Of a DNA stretch of 64,000 bases, positions 17,794 to 27,245 are shown one piece after another. How positions within the stretch are numbered: the stretch's first letter is position 1; each line of letters opens with the position of its first letter. A program made the position numbers and the translations under genes. The stretch is from positions 144,447 to 208,446 of the forward strand of contig NZ_VATA01000005.1 in assembly GCF_005870025.1 (NCBI RefSeq), read 5' to 3'. Under the pieces are notes generated by a model. The model saw only the letters and a list, made by a program, of their open reading frames with translations, searched no databases and had not been told where the DNA came from. This DNA comes from Poseidonocella sp. HB161398 (GTDB lineage: Bacteria; Pseudomonadota; Alphaproteobacteria; Rhodobacterales; Rhodobacteraceae).

Positions 17794-18456
17794 CTAGAGC
17801 CCGAGCCCGGCGGACTCGGCGTTGCGGATGAAGTCCATGCCCTGCTCGATGTCGCTGCGCAGCGCGGCGGCGAAGCCGTCGCAGTCGCGGCGGGTCAGCG
17901 CATCGGTCGCCTGCTTGTGGAAGTCGGCGGCCATCTCCTGCGCGCGGTACTGTCCGGCGATGTAGCGCATGGACGGGCCCGACTGCAGCCAGAGGATCTC
18001 GATCAGCCGGAACAGGACCGGCGCGTCGGCCTTGCGGTAGATATGGAAGTGGAAGTCGAAGTTCGCGACCATGTAGGCGTCGATATCGCCTGCCTCGATC
18101 GCGCGGTTGACCGCCATGTCATGCCCGATCAGCGTGTCGAGGTCGTTCTGCGACAGCGCCGGAAAGGCGCGGCCGGCCGTCTCGGGTTCCAGCTGCATGC
18201 GGGCGAACAGGATGTCGCGATGGTTGGCGAGGCTCAGCCGGGGCACCTCGATCGTCCGGCTGTCGGCGAAGCAGAGCGCGCCCTCGGCGACGAGCCGCCG
18301 GACCGCATCGCGCACCGGAATCACGCTGACGCCTTCCTCCTGGGCCAGCGCCCGGATCGAGACGCGGTCCCCGGGCAGGAAGCGTCCCTCCCAGATTCGC
18401 CGCCTCAGTTTCGCATGCAGCACATCTGCTGACGTATTGGGGCGAAATTCGCTCAT
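17794..18456 (-). CDS. GntR-family (FCD) regulator of the gamma-glutamyl-amine cluster
   Basis: The protein has 220 residues. The N-terminal winged helix covers about residues 10-70 ('RIWEGRFLPGDRVSIRAL', then 'EEGVSVIPVRDAVRRLVAEG'). A FCD effector domain follows, with acidic/His positions such as 'NFDFHFHIYRKA' that usually bind a metal and a carboxylate ligand. It is divergent from the ligase/oxidoreductase/ABC operon and most likely represses it until the substrate or an intermediate binds (family knowledge plus context). Its 3' end nearly touches the MITE-like element. Confidence 0.88.
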   Translation of the reverse strand: MSEFRPNTSADVLHAKLRRRIWEGRFLPGDRVSIRALAQEEGVSVIPVRDAVRRLVAEGALCFADSRTIEVPRLSLANHRDILFARMQLEPETAGRAFPALSQNDLDTLIGHDMAVNRAIEAGDIDAYMVANFDFHFHIYRKADAPVLFRLIEILWLQSGPSMRYIAGQYRAQEMAADFHKQATDALTRRDCDGFAAALRSDIEQGMDFIRNAESAGLGL

Positions 18457-18485
18457 ATTTTCATCAATCTTCGCTGCTTTCGGTA

Positions 18486-18518
18486 GGTCATGTTATATGA
18501 CCAGTTTCACTGATATAA
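18486..18518. promoter_or_regulatory. GntR operator dyads
   Basis: GGTCAT-N5-ATGACC (18486-18502) is a 6-bp inverted repeat centred on GTTAT. It interlocks with a second one, TGTTATAT (18491-18498) facing ATATAACA (18512-18519). Related words (TTATAACACATGACC) recur to about 18548. The area is the AT-rich gap between the divergent GntR and ligase genes, so these are the likely binding sites of the GntR protein. Confidence 0.55.
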
Positions 18519-18568
18519 CACAAGGCCCATGTTTTATAACACATGACCGTGCCACTGGATTTGACCGC

Positions 18569-19912
18569 ATGACCGCCTTCGACCCGATCGAGACTCTTCC
18601 GGCCCGCCCGCCCTTCCTTCTGGCGGCGCATTGCGACCTGAACGGCGTGCTGCGCGGCAAGCGGCTGCCAGCGGCGCAGGCGCGAAAGCTCGTCGACAAG
18701 GGCATGCGGATGCCGATGTCCTCGATCGGCGTCGACATCTGGGGAACGGACGTCGCGGGCAGCCCGCTCTTCGAGGCGGGGGATCTCGACGGGGTGGTGG
18801 AACCGACCGGGCGCGGGCCGTTGCCGATCGACTGGACGGGCAGCGGCGGCGCCTTCCTGCCGATGTGGATGCGCCGCGAGAGCGGGGCGCCCTTCTTCGG
18901 CGATCCGCGGCGGGTGCTGGCCGGGATCCTGGCGCGCTTCGCAGCGGCCGGGCTAACGCCGGTCGTGGCGCTCGAGCTGGAATTCCACCTGGTCCGCCCC
19001 GGCACGGAGGGCGCGCCGCAGCCGGTCGGCGCGCTGCCCGCGGCCCATCCCGGGGCAGGGGACACGATCTACAGCCTCGACGAGCTGGGCCAGGCCGCGC
19101 CCTTCCTCGATGCCGTCTACGAAAGCGCGGAGGCCTGCGGGATCGCGCTGGAGGCGGTGACCTCGGAAAGCGGTCCCGGCCAGTTCGAGTTCAACCTCGT
19201 CCATTCCGCCGACGCGCTGCGGCAGGGCGATGACGCGGTGTATCTCAAGCAGATCATCCGCAATGCCGCGCGCGCCCATGGCATGGCGGCGACCTTCATG
19301 GCCAAGCCCTACATGGCCCATGCCGGGAACGGGATGCACATGCATTTCAGCCTGCTGGACGGGGCGGGCCGCAATGTCTTCGACGATGGCGGGCCGGAGG
19401 GCACGCCGGTGATGCGCCATGCGGTGGCGGGGCTGCTCGAGGCGCTGCGCGACACGGCGCTGGTCTTCGCGCCGCACCGCAATTCGGCAAAGCGGCTGCG
19501 GCCCGGCACGCTCGCGCCGGTCAGCGCCTCCTGGGGCTACGAGAACCGCACGGCGGCGATCCGCATTCCCGGCGGCGATCCGGCCGCGCGGCGGATCGAG
19601 CACCGGCTGGCCGGGGCGGATGCCAATCCCTACCTGGTGATCGCCGCCGTGCTGGCGGCCGCGCTGCGGGGCATCGGGGCCGGGCAGGAACCGGCGCCGC
19701 GCGAGGACAACAATGTCGGCGACGCCGGGCAGGCGGCGATCCCGCCCGACTGGCGGCAGATGATCGACGCCTTCGCGGCGAGCCCGCTCTGCGCCGCGCT
19801 CTTCCCGGCCGAGTTCATTGCGATGTTCACCGCCTGCAAGCGGCAGGAGCTGGCGGTGTTCGAGGCCGAGATCTCCGCGCTCGAATACCATAGCTACCTG
19901 CGGACGGTGTGA
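18569..19912 (+). CDS. Glutamine synthetase-family gamma-glutamyl-amine ligase (PuuA-like)
   Basis: The protein has 447 residues. Glutamine-synthetase active-site motifs are visible: 'ALELEFHL' (metal-binding Glu136/Glu138), 'SGPGQFEFNL' (Glu207), 'AGNGMHMHFSL' (252-261) and the late 'SASWGYENRTAAIRIP' ATP/metal segment. Its place beside a PuuB-like oxidoreductase points to the gamma-glutamylated-amine route: ATP-dependent ligation of glutamate to an amine, followed by oxidation. The amine is unknown; putrescine is only the best-known case. The start at 18569 avoids reading through the operator; an in-frame ATG at 18497 lies inside the dyad. The oxidoreductase gene follows after 7 nt. Confidence 0.85.
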   Translation: MTAFDPIETLPARPPFLLAAHCDLNGVLRGKRLPAAQARKLVDKGMRMPMSSIGVDIWGTDVAGSPLFEAGDLDGVVEPTGRGPLPIDWTGSGGAFLPMWMRRESGAPFFGDPRRVLAGILARFAAAGLTPVVALELEFHLVRPGTEGAPQPVGALPAAHPGAGDTIYSLDELGQAAPFLDAVYESAEACGIALEAVTSESGPGQFEFNLVHSADALRQGDDAVYLKQIIRNAARAHGMAATFMAKPYMAHAGNGMHMHFSLLDGAGRNVFDDGGPEGTPVMRHAVAGLLEALRDTALVFAPHRNSAKRLRPGTLAPVSASWGYENRTAAIRIPGGDPAARRIEHRLAGADANPYLVIAAVLAAALRGIGAGQEPAPREDNNVGDAGQAAIPPDWRQMIDAFAASPLCAALFPAEFIAMFTACKRQELAVFEAEISALEYHSYLRTV

Positions 19913-19919
19913 CCGGACC

Positions 19920-21209
19920 ATGACGCTTGCCCATGCCTCTTCCTACTACGCGGCGACGGCCCGCCGCTATGATCCGTTCCCGGCGCTCGAAGGCGCCGCC
20001 GAGGCCGATGTCGCGGTGGTCGGCGCCGGCTTCACCGGCATCAATGCCGCCATCGAGCTGGCCGGGCGGGGGCTGCGCGTCGTGCTTCTGGAGGCCAACA
20101 GCATCGGCTGGGGCGCTACCGGGCGCAATGGCGGGCAGATCACCGGATCGCTGTCGGGCGACGCGGCCATGGCGCGCGAATTCCGCCGCTCGCTCGGCGC
20201 GGGGGCGGCGGACTACATCTGGGAGCTGCGCTGGCGCGGCCACCGGATCATCCGCGAGCGCGTCGCGCGCTTCGGCATCGACTGCGACCTCAAGCACGGC
20301 CATCTGCAGGCGGCGATGACGCCGAAGCACGAGGCGGCGCTGAGGGCGCTCGCGCGCACCGCCGAGGCGCAGGGCATGGGGGACGAGGTCCGCTATGCCG
20401 AGGGCGAGGAGCTGCGCAGCCTGATCGAGGTGCCGCTCTATACCGGCGGCGTGCTGAACATGCGCAACATGCATGTCCACTCGCTGAACCTCGCCATCGG
20501 CGAGGCGCAGGCGGCGGCCTCTCTGGGTGTGCGGATCTTCGAGCGGACCCGCGTGACCGGCATCCGCCATGGCCGCCGCCCGGTGCTGGAGACCGAAGCG
20601 GGGCGCGTCACCTGCGATACCGTCCTGCTGGCCGGGAACGCCTATCACCGGCTGGCCCAGGGGCGGATGCGCGGCGCGCTCTTCCCGGCGGCGCTCGGCA
20701 TCGTCGCGACCGAGCCTTTGCCCGAGGAGGTCGCGCGCAGGATCAACCCGCGGGACATCGCGGTCTATGACGACCGCTTCGTGCTCGACTACCACCGGCT
20801 GACCGCCGACCGGCGGCTGATCTTCGGCGGCGGCACCAACTATTCGGGCCGCGCCACCCGCGACATCGCCGCCGAGCTGCGCCCCGCGCTCGAGCGCACC
20901 TATCCGCGGCTCAGGGGCGTCGGCATCGCGTTCCAGTGGTCGGGGCAGGACGGGATCATCCCCAACCGCATCCCGCATCTGGGGCGCATCCGGCCGAATG
21001 TCTTCTTCGCCGAGGGCTATTCCGGCCACGGCATCGCGACCAGCCATATCGTCGCCGGCATCATGGCCGAGGCGATCACCGGCACGATGGGCGAATTCGA
21101 CGTGTTCGATGCGGTGCGGCGGCTGCGGCTGCCGGCCGGCCAATGGGCGGCCCACCAGGCCCTGGCCCTTGGCATGTGGTACTACACGCTCCGCGAAAGG
21201 CTGGCCTGA
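19920..21209 (+). CDS. FAD-dependent amine oxidoreductase (PuuB-like, DAO family)
   Basis: The protein has 429 residues. An N-terminal Rossmann FAD motif is 'DVAVVGAGFTGINAAIELA' with the acidic 'LLEANSIGWGATGRNGGQ' following. The DAO fold ends with 'FAEGYSGHGIATSHIVAGI', a hallmark of gamma-glutamylputrescine oxidase-like enzymes. It should oxidise the amine carbon of the gamma-glutamylated substrate to an aldehyde, giving ammonia and peroxide. The aldehyde dehydrogenase and gamma-glutamyl hydrolase of the canonical pathway are not in this window. Confidence 0.87.
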   Translation: MTLAHASSYYAATARRYDPFPALEGAAEADVAVVGAGFTGINAAIELAGRGLRVVLLEANSIGWGATGRNGGQITGSLSGDAAMAREFRRSLGAGAADYIWELRWRGHRIIRERVARFGIDCDLKHGHLQAAMTPKHEAALRALARTAEAQGMGDEVRYAEGEELRSLIEVPLYTGGVLNMRNMHVHSLNLAIGEAQAAASLGVRIFERTRVTGIRHGRRPVLETEAGRVTCDTVLLAGNAYHRLAQGRMRGALFPAALGIVATEPLPEEVARRINPRDIAVYDDRFVLDYHRLTADRRLIFGGGTNYSGRATRDIAAELRPALERTYPRLRGVGIAFQWSGQDGIIPNRIPHLGRIRPNVFFAEGYSGHGIATSHIVAGIMAEAITGTMGEFDVFDAVRRLRLPAGQWAAHQALALGMWYYTLRERLA

Positions 21210-21278
21210 GCGGGACGAGACGACCTGGAAGAGTGACGGAGCCCCCTCAAGAGGGGCCGTTGAACAGCGAGGACAACC

Positions 21279-22874
21279 ATGACCGACCAGAAACGCCCCG
21301 GTGCCGTTCCGGCACGCCCGCGCGCCATCAGCCGCCGCGGCCTCCTGCAATCCGCCGCCGCCTTCGGCCTCGCCTCGGGCGCGGGCGGGCTCCTGCTGCC
21401 CCGCGGGGCGCGCGCCCAGGAGGTGCCGCAATCGGGCGGCACGCTGCGCGCGGGCATCCTCGGCGCCAGCTCGAACACAAACGATCCGGCGCTGCGCCAG
21501 GACGAGTTCGGCGTGATGGCCGCCTACACGACCTTCAACCACCTGGTCGAGATCACCGCGGACAAGACGCTTGCCCCCGAGCTGGCGGAAAGCTGGGAGG
21601 CCGCGCCGGGCGCGAAGGAATGGGTGTTCAACATCCGCAAGGGCGTGGAATTCCATGATGGCCGCTCGCTCAGCGCCGACGACGTGATCTACTCGATCAA
21701 CCGCCACCGCGGCGCGGCCTCGCAATCCGGCGCCAAGGCGCTGATGGCGCCGATCGAGGAGGTCGAGAAGCTCGACAGCCACCAGATTCGCATCCGCCTG
21801 GCCTCGGGCAATGCCGACCTGCCCTGGAACTTCTCGGGCGACCACCTGGCCATCGTGCCCGACGGCTTCGACGACTGGATGAAGCCGGTCGGCACCGGCG
21901 GCTACATCCAGACCTCGTTCGAGCCGGGCGTCCGCGCCACCTGGGAGCGCAACCCGAACTACTGGAAGGAGGGCCGCGCCCATGTCGGCGAGGTCGAGTT
22001 CCTGGTGCTGAACGACCCGCAGGCGCGCATTGCGGCGCTTCAATCGGGCCAGATCGACGCGCTCGGCCTCGTCGATCCGGTCGCGGTCGAGATGCTGAAG
22101 AAGAGCGGCGCCGCGCAGGTCGTCAACAGCGCCGGCGGCCAGTTCTGGAGCTATGCCGCCAACTGCAAGCTCGCGCCCTTCGACAACGTCAATGTCCGCC
22201 GCGCGCTGAAGCACGGCATCGACCGGCAGAAGATCCTCGACATCGTGCTGCGCGGCAACGGCCGGATCGGCAACGACCAGCCGGTGGCGGCGACCGATCC
22301 GCTCTACAACTCCGAGCTGGGCCAGACCCCCTATGATCCGGAAAAGGCGCGCTACTACCTGAAGGAGGCCGGGCTCGACGGGCTGTCGCTGCAGCTCGAC
22401 ACCTCGGATGCGACCTATGCCGGCTCGGCCAATGTCGGCCAGCTCTACCGCCAGGCGGCCGGGGAGGCGGGCATCGGCATCGAGGTGATGCGCCAGCCCG
22501 CCGATGGCTACTGGGACCAGATCTGGCTGAACCCGTCGCGGCAGATGACCTCGGGCGTCTGGATGGGCCGGCCGACCGTGGACATGCTGATGTCGACGAT
22601 CTTCGCCGGCGACGCGCCCTGGAACGAGGCCTTCTGGTCGGATCCCGCTTTCGACCGCATCCTCGTCGAGGCGCGCGCCGAGCTCGACCCGGCGAAGCGC
22701 AGGGACATGTACTGGGAGCTGCAGTCGATCATCCATGCCGATGCCGGCCATGTGATCCCGGTCTTCGCGGATTTCATCGACGCCTACAGCCCGCGGGTGC
22801 GCGGCCTGGAGCCGACGCCGTCCTGGTACCTGATGGGCGCGCGCTTCACCGAGCGCGTCTGGCTCGCCGCCTGA
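21279..22874 (+). CDS. ABC transporter substrate-binding protein, family 5 (dipeptide/nickel type)
   Basis: The protein has 531 residues. A twin-arginine signal ('SRRGLLQSAAAFGLASGAGG', about 12-31) ends in 'RGARAQE', suggesting Tat export of a folded protein. The family 5 fold is shown by 'TLAPELAESWEAAPGAKEWV', 'NIRKGVEFHDGRSLSADDVI' and 'NVRRALKHGIDRQKI'. Family 5 proteins bind oligopeptides, opines, nickel or sugars; here the neighbours suggest an amine or gamma-glutamyl compound. A small hairpin (CCCCTC-AA-GAGGGG, 21243-21256) sits just before the ribosome-binding site. Its stop overlaps the first permease start by one base. Confidence 0.9.
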   Translation: MTDQKRPGAVPARPRAISRRGLLQSAAAFGLASGAGGLLLPRGARAQEVPQSGGTLRAGILGASSNTNDPALRQDEFGVMAAYTTFNHLVEITADKTLAPELAESWEAAPGAKEWVFNIRKGVEFHDGRSLSADDVIYSINRHRGAASQSGAKALMAPIEEVEKLDSHQIRIRLASGNADLPWNFSGDHLAIVPDGFDDWMKPVGTGGYIQTSFEPGVRATWERNPNYWKEGRAHVGEVEFLVLNDPQARIAALQSGQIDALGLVDPVAVEMLKKSGAAQVVNSAGGQFWSYAANCKLAPFDNVNVRRALKHGIDRQKILDIVLRGNGRIGNDQPVAATDPLYNSELGQTPYDPEKARYYLKEAGLDGLSLQLDTSDATYAGSANVGQLYRQAAGEAGIGIEVMRQPADGYWDQIWLNPSRQMTSGVWMGRPTVDMLMSTIFAGDAPWNEAFWSDPAFDRILVEARAELDPAKRRDMYWELQSIIHADAGHVIPVFADFIDAYSPRVRGLEPTPSWYLMGARFTERVWLAA

Positions 22875-23821
22875 TGGGCAGGCTGATCCTGCGGCGCGGC
22901 GGGACGGGGGGTCTCCTCGTCCTCGCCTCCACGCTGCTGCTGTTCCTCGCAGGCGAGATGATGCCGGGCGACTTCGCCTCGAAGCTGCTCGGCGCCTCGG
23001 CCACGCCCGAGACCGTCGAGGCGCTGCGGCTGTCGCGCGGGCTCGATGCCTCGCCGGTGGCGCGCTATCTCGGCTGGCTCGGCGGGCTGCTGCACGGCGA
23101 TCTGGGCCTGTCGCTGACCAATGGCCGCGAGATCGGCGCGCTGATCGCCTCGCGCCTCGGCAACACGCTCCTGCTGGCCGGGCTCGCGGCGGCGGTCGCG
23201 GTGCCGCTGGCGCTGGCGCTCGGCACGCTGGCGGCGATCTTCCGCGACAGCTGGATCGACCGCGCGGTGCTGGTGCTGACCATGGTCACGGTCGCGACGC
23301 CGGAATTCTTCTTCGCCTATGTCGCCATCGCGGTGCTGGCGGTAGAGCTGAACTGGCTGCCCTCGATCTCCATTCCGCGACCGGGCATGAGCGTTTGGGA
23401 GGTGCTGCAGGTGCTGGTCCTGCCGGTGCTGACCCTCGTCGTCACCTCGACGGCGCATGTCGCGCGGATGACCCGCGCCTCGATCGTCGCGGCGATGGAC
23501 CAGGACTATGTCGGCACCGCCATGCTGAAGGGCCTGCCGCCGGGCCGGATCGTGCTGCGCCACATCCTGCCCAATGTCGCGGCGCCGGTCTCGGCCGTGG
23601 TGGTGATGACGTTGGCCGACATCGTCGTCGGGCTGATCATCGTCGAGACGATCTTCGCCTATCCCGGCATGGGCCAGCTGATGGTCGATTCCGTCGCCAA
23701 GCGCGACATCACCGTGGTGCAGGCCTGCGGGCTGATCTTCGCCGCCACCTACATCTTCCTCAACATGGCCGCGGACATGCTGGCAATCGCCTTCAATCCC
23801 CGGCTCCGGACTGCCAGATGA
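22874..23821 (+). CDS. ABC transporter permease (DppB type)
   Basis: The protein has 315 residues and six predicted helices. The N-terminal 'GEMMPGDFASKLLG' block corresponds to the usual 'PGDP' periplasmic segment of DppB proteins. The EAA loop that contacts the ATPase is at 'MDQDYVGTAMLKGLPPGRIV' (about 212-231). It forms the inner-membrane channel with the next permease. It overlaps the binding-protein stop by 1 nt and the next gene by 4 nt. Confidence 0.9.
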   Translation: MGRLILRRGGTGGLLVLASTLLLFLAGEMMPGDFASKLLGASATPETVEALRLSRGLDASPVARYLGWLGGLLHGDLGLSLTNGREIGALIASRLGNTLLLAGLAAAVAVPLALALGTLAAIFRDSWIDRAVLVLTMVTVATPEFFFAYVAIAVLAVELNWLPSISIPRPGMSVWEVLQVLVLPVLTLVVTSTAHVARMTRASIVAAMDQDYVGTAMLKGLPPGRIVLRHILPNVAAPVSAVVVMTLADIVVGLIIVETIFAYPGMGQLMVDSVAKRDITVVQACGLIFAATYIFLNMAADMLAIAFNPRLRTAR

Positions 23822-24657
23822 GCCTGCACGACCTCGCCGCGCCGCCCCTCGGCGCCCCCGGCCTCGCCCGCCTGCCGGTGCTGGCCGCGGCCGCTTTCTG
23901 CCTCGCCTGCCTTGCCGCCGCCGTCGCCGCGCCGCTGCTTGCGCCCCATGACCCGGCCGATCTGGTGGCGCTGCCCTGGCAGCCGCCGGGCGACGGCTTC
24001 CTCCTCGGCACCGACCAGCTCGGCCGCGACATGCTTTCGCGGATCATCTGGGGGGCGCGCGTCTCCATCGGCCTCTCGGCGGCGATCACCGCGCTGGCCT
24101 TTGCCGTCGGCGTGCCCGCGGGCATGGCGGCCGCCGTGCTGGGCGGCTGGGCCGACCAGGCGATGAGCCGGGCCGTCGACCTCTTCATGGCGCTGCCGCC
24201 GCTGATCCTGGCGCTGCTGGCGCTTTCGGTCACTGGCACCTCTCTGGTCACGCTGACGCTGGTCGCGGCCTTCCTCGCCGCGCTCCGGGTGTTCCGGCTG
24301 TCGCGCGCGCTGGGGCTCGACCTCGCGACCCGGGATTTCGTCGACATCGCGCGGCTGCGCGGCGAGGGCACGCTCCGGATCGCCGCCTGCGAGATCCTGC
24401 CCAATGCGGCGGGGCCGCTGATCGCCGAGGCGGGCCTGCGCTTCGTCTTCGCCTTCCTCTTCGTCGCCTCGCTCAGCTTCCTCGGGCTCGGGGTGCAGCC
24501 GCCGATGGCCGACTGGGGCGGCATGGTGCGCGAGAATGCCGGCGCGCTGAACTATGGCGGCATCGCGCCCCTGGTGCCCGCCGCGGCGATCGCGCTGCTG
24601 GCGATTTCGGTGAACCTGCTCGGCGACCGGGCTGCAGGCGGGAGGACGAGCCGATGA
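23818..24657 (+). CDS. ABC transporter permease (DppC type)
   Basis: The protein has 279 residues. DppC landmarks are present: 'HDPADLVALPWQPPGDGFLL', 'GTDQLGRDMLSRIIWGARVS' and 'SFLGLGVQPPMADWGGMV'. The EAA-like loop is near 'RLRGEGTLRIAACEILPNAA'. It partners with the DppB-type permease. ATGA overlaps link it to both neighbouring genes. A longer open frame from 23395 lies inside the previous gene. Confidence 0.9.
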   Translation: MSLHDLAAPPLGAPGLARLPVLAAAAFCLACLAAAVAAPLLAPHDPADLVALPWQPPGDGFLLGTDQLGRDMLSRIIWGARVSIGLSAAITALAFAVGVPAGMAAAVLGGWADQAMSRAVDLFMALPPLILALLALSVTGTSLVTLTLVAAFLAALRVFRLSRALGLDLATRDFVDIARLRGEGTLRIAACEILPNAAGPLIAEAGLRFVFAFLFVASLSFLGLGVQPPMADWGGMVRENAGALNYGGIAPLVPAAAIALLAISVNLLGDRAAGGRTSR

Positions 24658-26300
24658 AGCCGGAGCCCGCGATGCAGGTGCCACTCCTCGATATCGACCG
24701 GCTGGCGATCGAGGCGCCGGGCAGGGACGGGGCGCCGCTGCGGCTGATCGACGGCGTGTCGCTGCAGCTGGCGCCGGGCCGGGTGCTGGGGCTGATCGGC
24801 GAATCCGGCGCCGGGAAATCCACCCTCGGACTGGCCGCGCTCGGCGTGCTGCGCGGCGGCCAGCGCGTGGCCTCGGGCGAGGTCCGGCTGGCCGGGCAGG
24901 CGCTGGGACGGCTCGATCCGCGCGCCATGCGGCGGCTGCGCGGCCGGGAGGTCGCCTATGTCGCGCAATCGGCGGCGGCGGCCTTCAACCCGGCGCAGCG
25001 GCTGATCGACCAGGTGACCGAGACCGCGCTGGCCTGCGGCATGTCCCGCGCCGATGCGCGCGCCCGCGCCACCGGCCTCTTCGCCCGGCTCGGCCTGCCC
25101 GATCCGGAGCGTTTCGGCCAGCGCTTCCCGCACCAGGCCTCGGGCGGGCAGCTGCAGCGGGCGATGACCGCGATGGCAATGTGCGCCGGGCCCCGGCTGA
25201 TCGTCTTCGACGAGCCGACCACCGCGCTCGACGTCACCACCCAGATCGAGGTCCTCGTCGCGGTGCGCAGCGCGATCCGCGAAGAGGGCATGGCCGCGCT
25301 CTACATCTCGCACGACCTGGCGCTGGTGGCGCAGATGGCCGACGAGATCATGGTGCTGCGCCATGGCCGCATGGTCGAGCACGGCCCCGTGCGGCAGGTG
25401 ATCGACGCGCCGAAAAGCCCCTATACGCAGGCGCTGATCGGCGCGCGCGGGCTGGTCCGGACGCCGCGCCCCGCCGCCCCGCCGATCCTGCAGATCCGCG
25501 GGCTCGACGCTGCCTATGGCGAGATGAAGGTGATCGGCGGCCTGACGCTCTGCGTGCCCGAAGGCGGCACGCTGGCGGTGATCGGCGAGAGCGGCTCGGG
25601 CAAGTCGACGCTCGGCCGGGCGATCTGCGGGCTCCTGCCCTGGAGCGCGGGCGAGATCCGCTTCGCCGGACGGCCGCTCTCTGCGGGGCTGCGCCGCCGG
25701 TCGCGCGCGGAGCTGAAGGAGATCCAGCTGATCCACCAGTTGCCCGATCTCGCGCTGAACCCCCGCCGCAGCGTCGGCGCGGCCATCGGCGCGGCGCTGG
25801 AGCGGTTCCGCGGGCTGCGCGGCCGGGCGGCACGCGAAGAGACCGCACGGCTGCTGGCGCAGGTGGAGCTGGACCCGGGGCTGGCCGCGCGCCTGCCCGG
25901 CGCGCTCTCGGGCGGGCAGAAGCAGCGCGTCTGCATCGCCCGGGCGCTGGCCGCCGAGCCGCGGCTGATCATCTGCGACGAGGTGACGAGCGCGCTCGAC
26001 CCGCTGATCGCGGAAGGCGTGCTGAAGCTGCTCTCCCGGCTCCAGGCCGAGACCGGCGCCAGCTATCTCTTCATCACCCATGACTTCGGCGCGGTGGCCT
26101 CCATCGCCGACGAGGTCGCGGTGATGCGGCAGGGCTCGCTGGTGGCCTCCGGGCCGCTGGCCGAGGTCTTTGCCGCCCCGTCCGATCCCTATACCGCGGC
26201 GCTGCTCGAGGCGGTGCCGCAGCTTTCCCCCGGCTGGCTCGACGAGATCGCCGCCCGCCGTTCCCTTCCCGACACTGCAAGGAAAGACCATGCCGTCTGA
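24654..26300 (+). CDS. Dual ABC ATPase (DppD-DppF fusion)
   Basis: The protein has 548 residues and two complete nucleotide-binding domains in one chain, replacing separate DppD and DppF subunits. Domain 1: Walker A 'GESGAGKST', signature 'ASGGQLQRAM', Walker B 'LIVFDEPTTALD'. Domain 2: Walker A 'GESGSGKST', signature 'LSGGQKQRVC', Walker B 'LIICDEVTSALD', where Val replaces the usual Pro after DE. It powers the importer by ATP hydrolysis at the cytoplasmic face. It overlaps the permease by 4 nt and the next gene by 11 nt. Confidence 0.92.
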   Translation: MKPEPAMQVPLLDIDRLAIEAPGRDGAPLRLIDGVSLQLAPGRVLGLIGESGAGKSTLGLAALGVLRGGQRVASGEVRLAGQALGRLDPRAMRRLRGREVAYVAQSAAAAFNPAQRLIDQVTETALACGMSRADARARATGLFARLGLPDPERFGQRFPHQASGGQLQRAMTAMAMCAGPRLIVFDEPTTALDVTTQIEVLVAVRSAIREEGMAALYISHDLALVAQMADEIMVLRHGRMVEHGPVRQVIDAPKSPYTQALIGARGLVRTPRPAAPPILQIRGLDAAYGEMKVIGGLTLCVPEGGTLAVIGESGSGKSTLGRAICGLLPWSAGEIRFAGRPLSAGLRRRSRAELKEIQLIHQLPDLALNPRRSVGAAIGAALERFRGLRGRAAREETARLLAQVELDPGLAARLPGALSGGQKQRVCIARALAAEPRLIICDEVTSALDPLIAEGVLKLLSRLQAETGASYLFITHDFGAVASIADEVAVMRQGSLVASGPLAEVFAAPSDPYTAALLEAVPQLSPGWLDEIAARRSLPDTARKDHAV

Positions 26301-27234
26301 CGCAAACGCCCTTCTGATCGCTGCCACCGGCGAGGACCCGGTTCCCTATCGCGACGCGCTCAGGGCGCATATGCCCGATCTGGAGATCCATGCCGAGGGC
26401 GAGGCCTACGACCCGGCGACGATCGGCTATTCCCTGGTCTGGCAGCCCGCGCCGGGGCTGATGGCCAGCCTGCCGAACCTGAAGGCGATCTTCTCGATGG
26501 GCGCCGGGATCGACCATATCCTGGCCGATCCGGCCCTGCCGGCCGAGGTGCCGATCGTCCGGCTGATGCATGACAAGACCCGCGAGCAGATGCGCGACTA
26601 CGTCCTGCATGCGGTGCTGCACTACTACCGCCAGATGGACGTGGCGGCGGCGCAGCAGGCGGAGGGCGCCTGGCGCTTCCTGCAGATCCGCGACAAGGCC
26701 GCCCTGCCGGTCGGCTTCCTCGGCATGGGCGAGATGGGCCGGGCGGCGGCGACCGCGCTGGCCGGGCTCGGCTTCACCGTCATGGGCTGGTCGCGCAGCC
26801 CGAAGGACATCCCCGGCGTGGAATGCCACAGCGGCGCCGAGGGGCTGGCGGCGATGCTGGCGCGCACGCGGTTCCTGATCTCCGTCCTGCCCGCGACGCC
26901 GGACACGGTCGGGCTGCTCGACGCGGCGCTCTTCGCGCAGCTGCCGCGGGGCGCGGTGGTCGTCAATCTCGGCCGCGGCAACCACCTTGTCGCCGGCGAC
27001 CTGCTGGCGGCGCTGGACAGCGGCCAGGTGGGCGCGGCGACGCTCGATGTCTTCGACCCCGAGCCGGTGCCCGCGGACAGCCCGTTCTGGACCCATCCCG
27101 GGGTGCGCCTGACCCCGCATATCGGCAGCGACGGCAATGCCGCGATCTGCGGCGAGGCGGTCAGCGAGAACATCCGGCGGATGTCGGCCGGGGGCGCGCC
27201 CGCGCCGCTGGGCGACCGCGCGCGCGGCTACTGA
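26290..27234 (+). CDS. D-2-hydroxyacid dehydrogenase (GhrA-like)
   Basis: The protein has 314 residues of the glyoxylate/hydroxypyruvate reductase A type. The NAD(P) motif is 'GFLGMGEMGRAAATAL'. The catalytic trio is visible as Arg in 'NLGRGNHLV', Glu in 'DVFDPEPVPADSPFW' and His in 'LTPHIGS'. It interconverts a 2-oxoacid and a D-2-hydroxyacid. Its start lies within the last codons of the ATPase gene (11-nt overlap), so it belongs to the operon and probably handles a carbon-skeleton product of the amine pathway. The true substrate is not evident. Confidence 0.88.
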   Translation: MPSDANALLIAATGEDPVPYRDALRAHMPDLEIHAEGEAYDPATIGYSLVWQPAPGLMASLPNLKAIFSMGAGIDHILADPALPAEVPIVRLMHDKTREQMRDYVLHAVLHYYRQMDVAAAQQAEGAWRFLQIRDKAALPVGFLGMGEMGRAAATALAGLGFTVMGWSRSPKDIPGVECHSGAEGLAAMLARTRFLISVLPATPDTVGLLDAALFAQLPRGAVVVNLGRGNHLVAGDLLAALDSGQVGAATLDVFDPEPVPADSPFWTHPGVRLTPHIGSDGNAAICGEAVSENIRRMSAGGAPAPLGDRARGY

Positions 27235-27245
27235 AGGAGAGCGGC

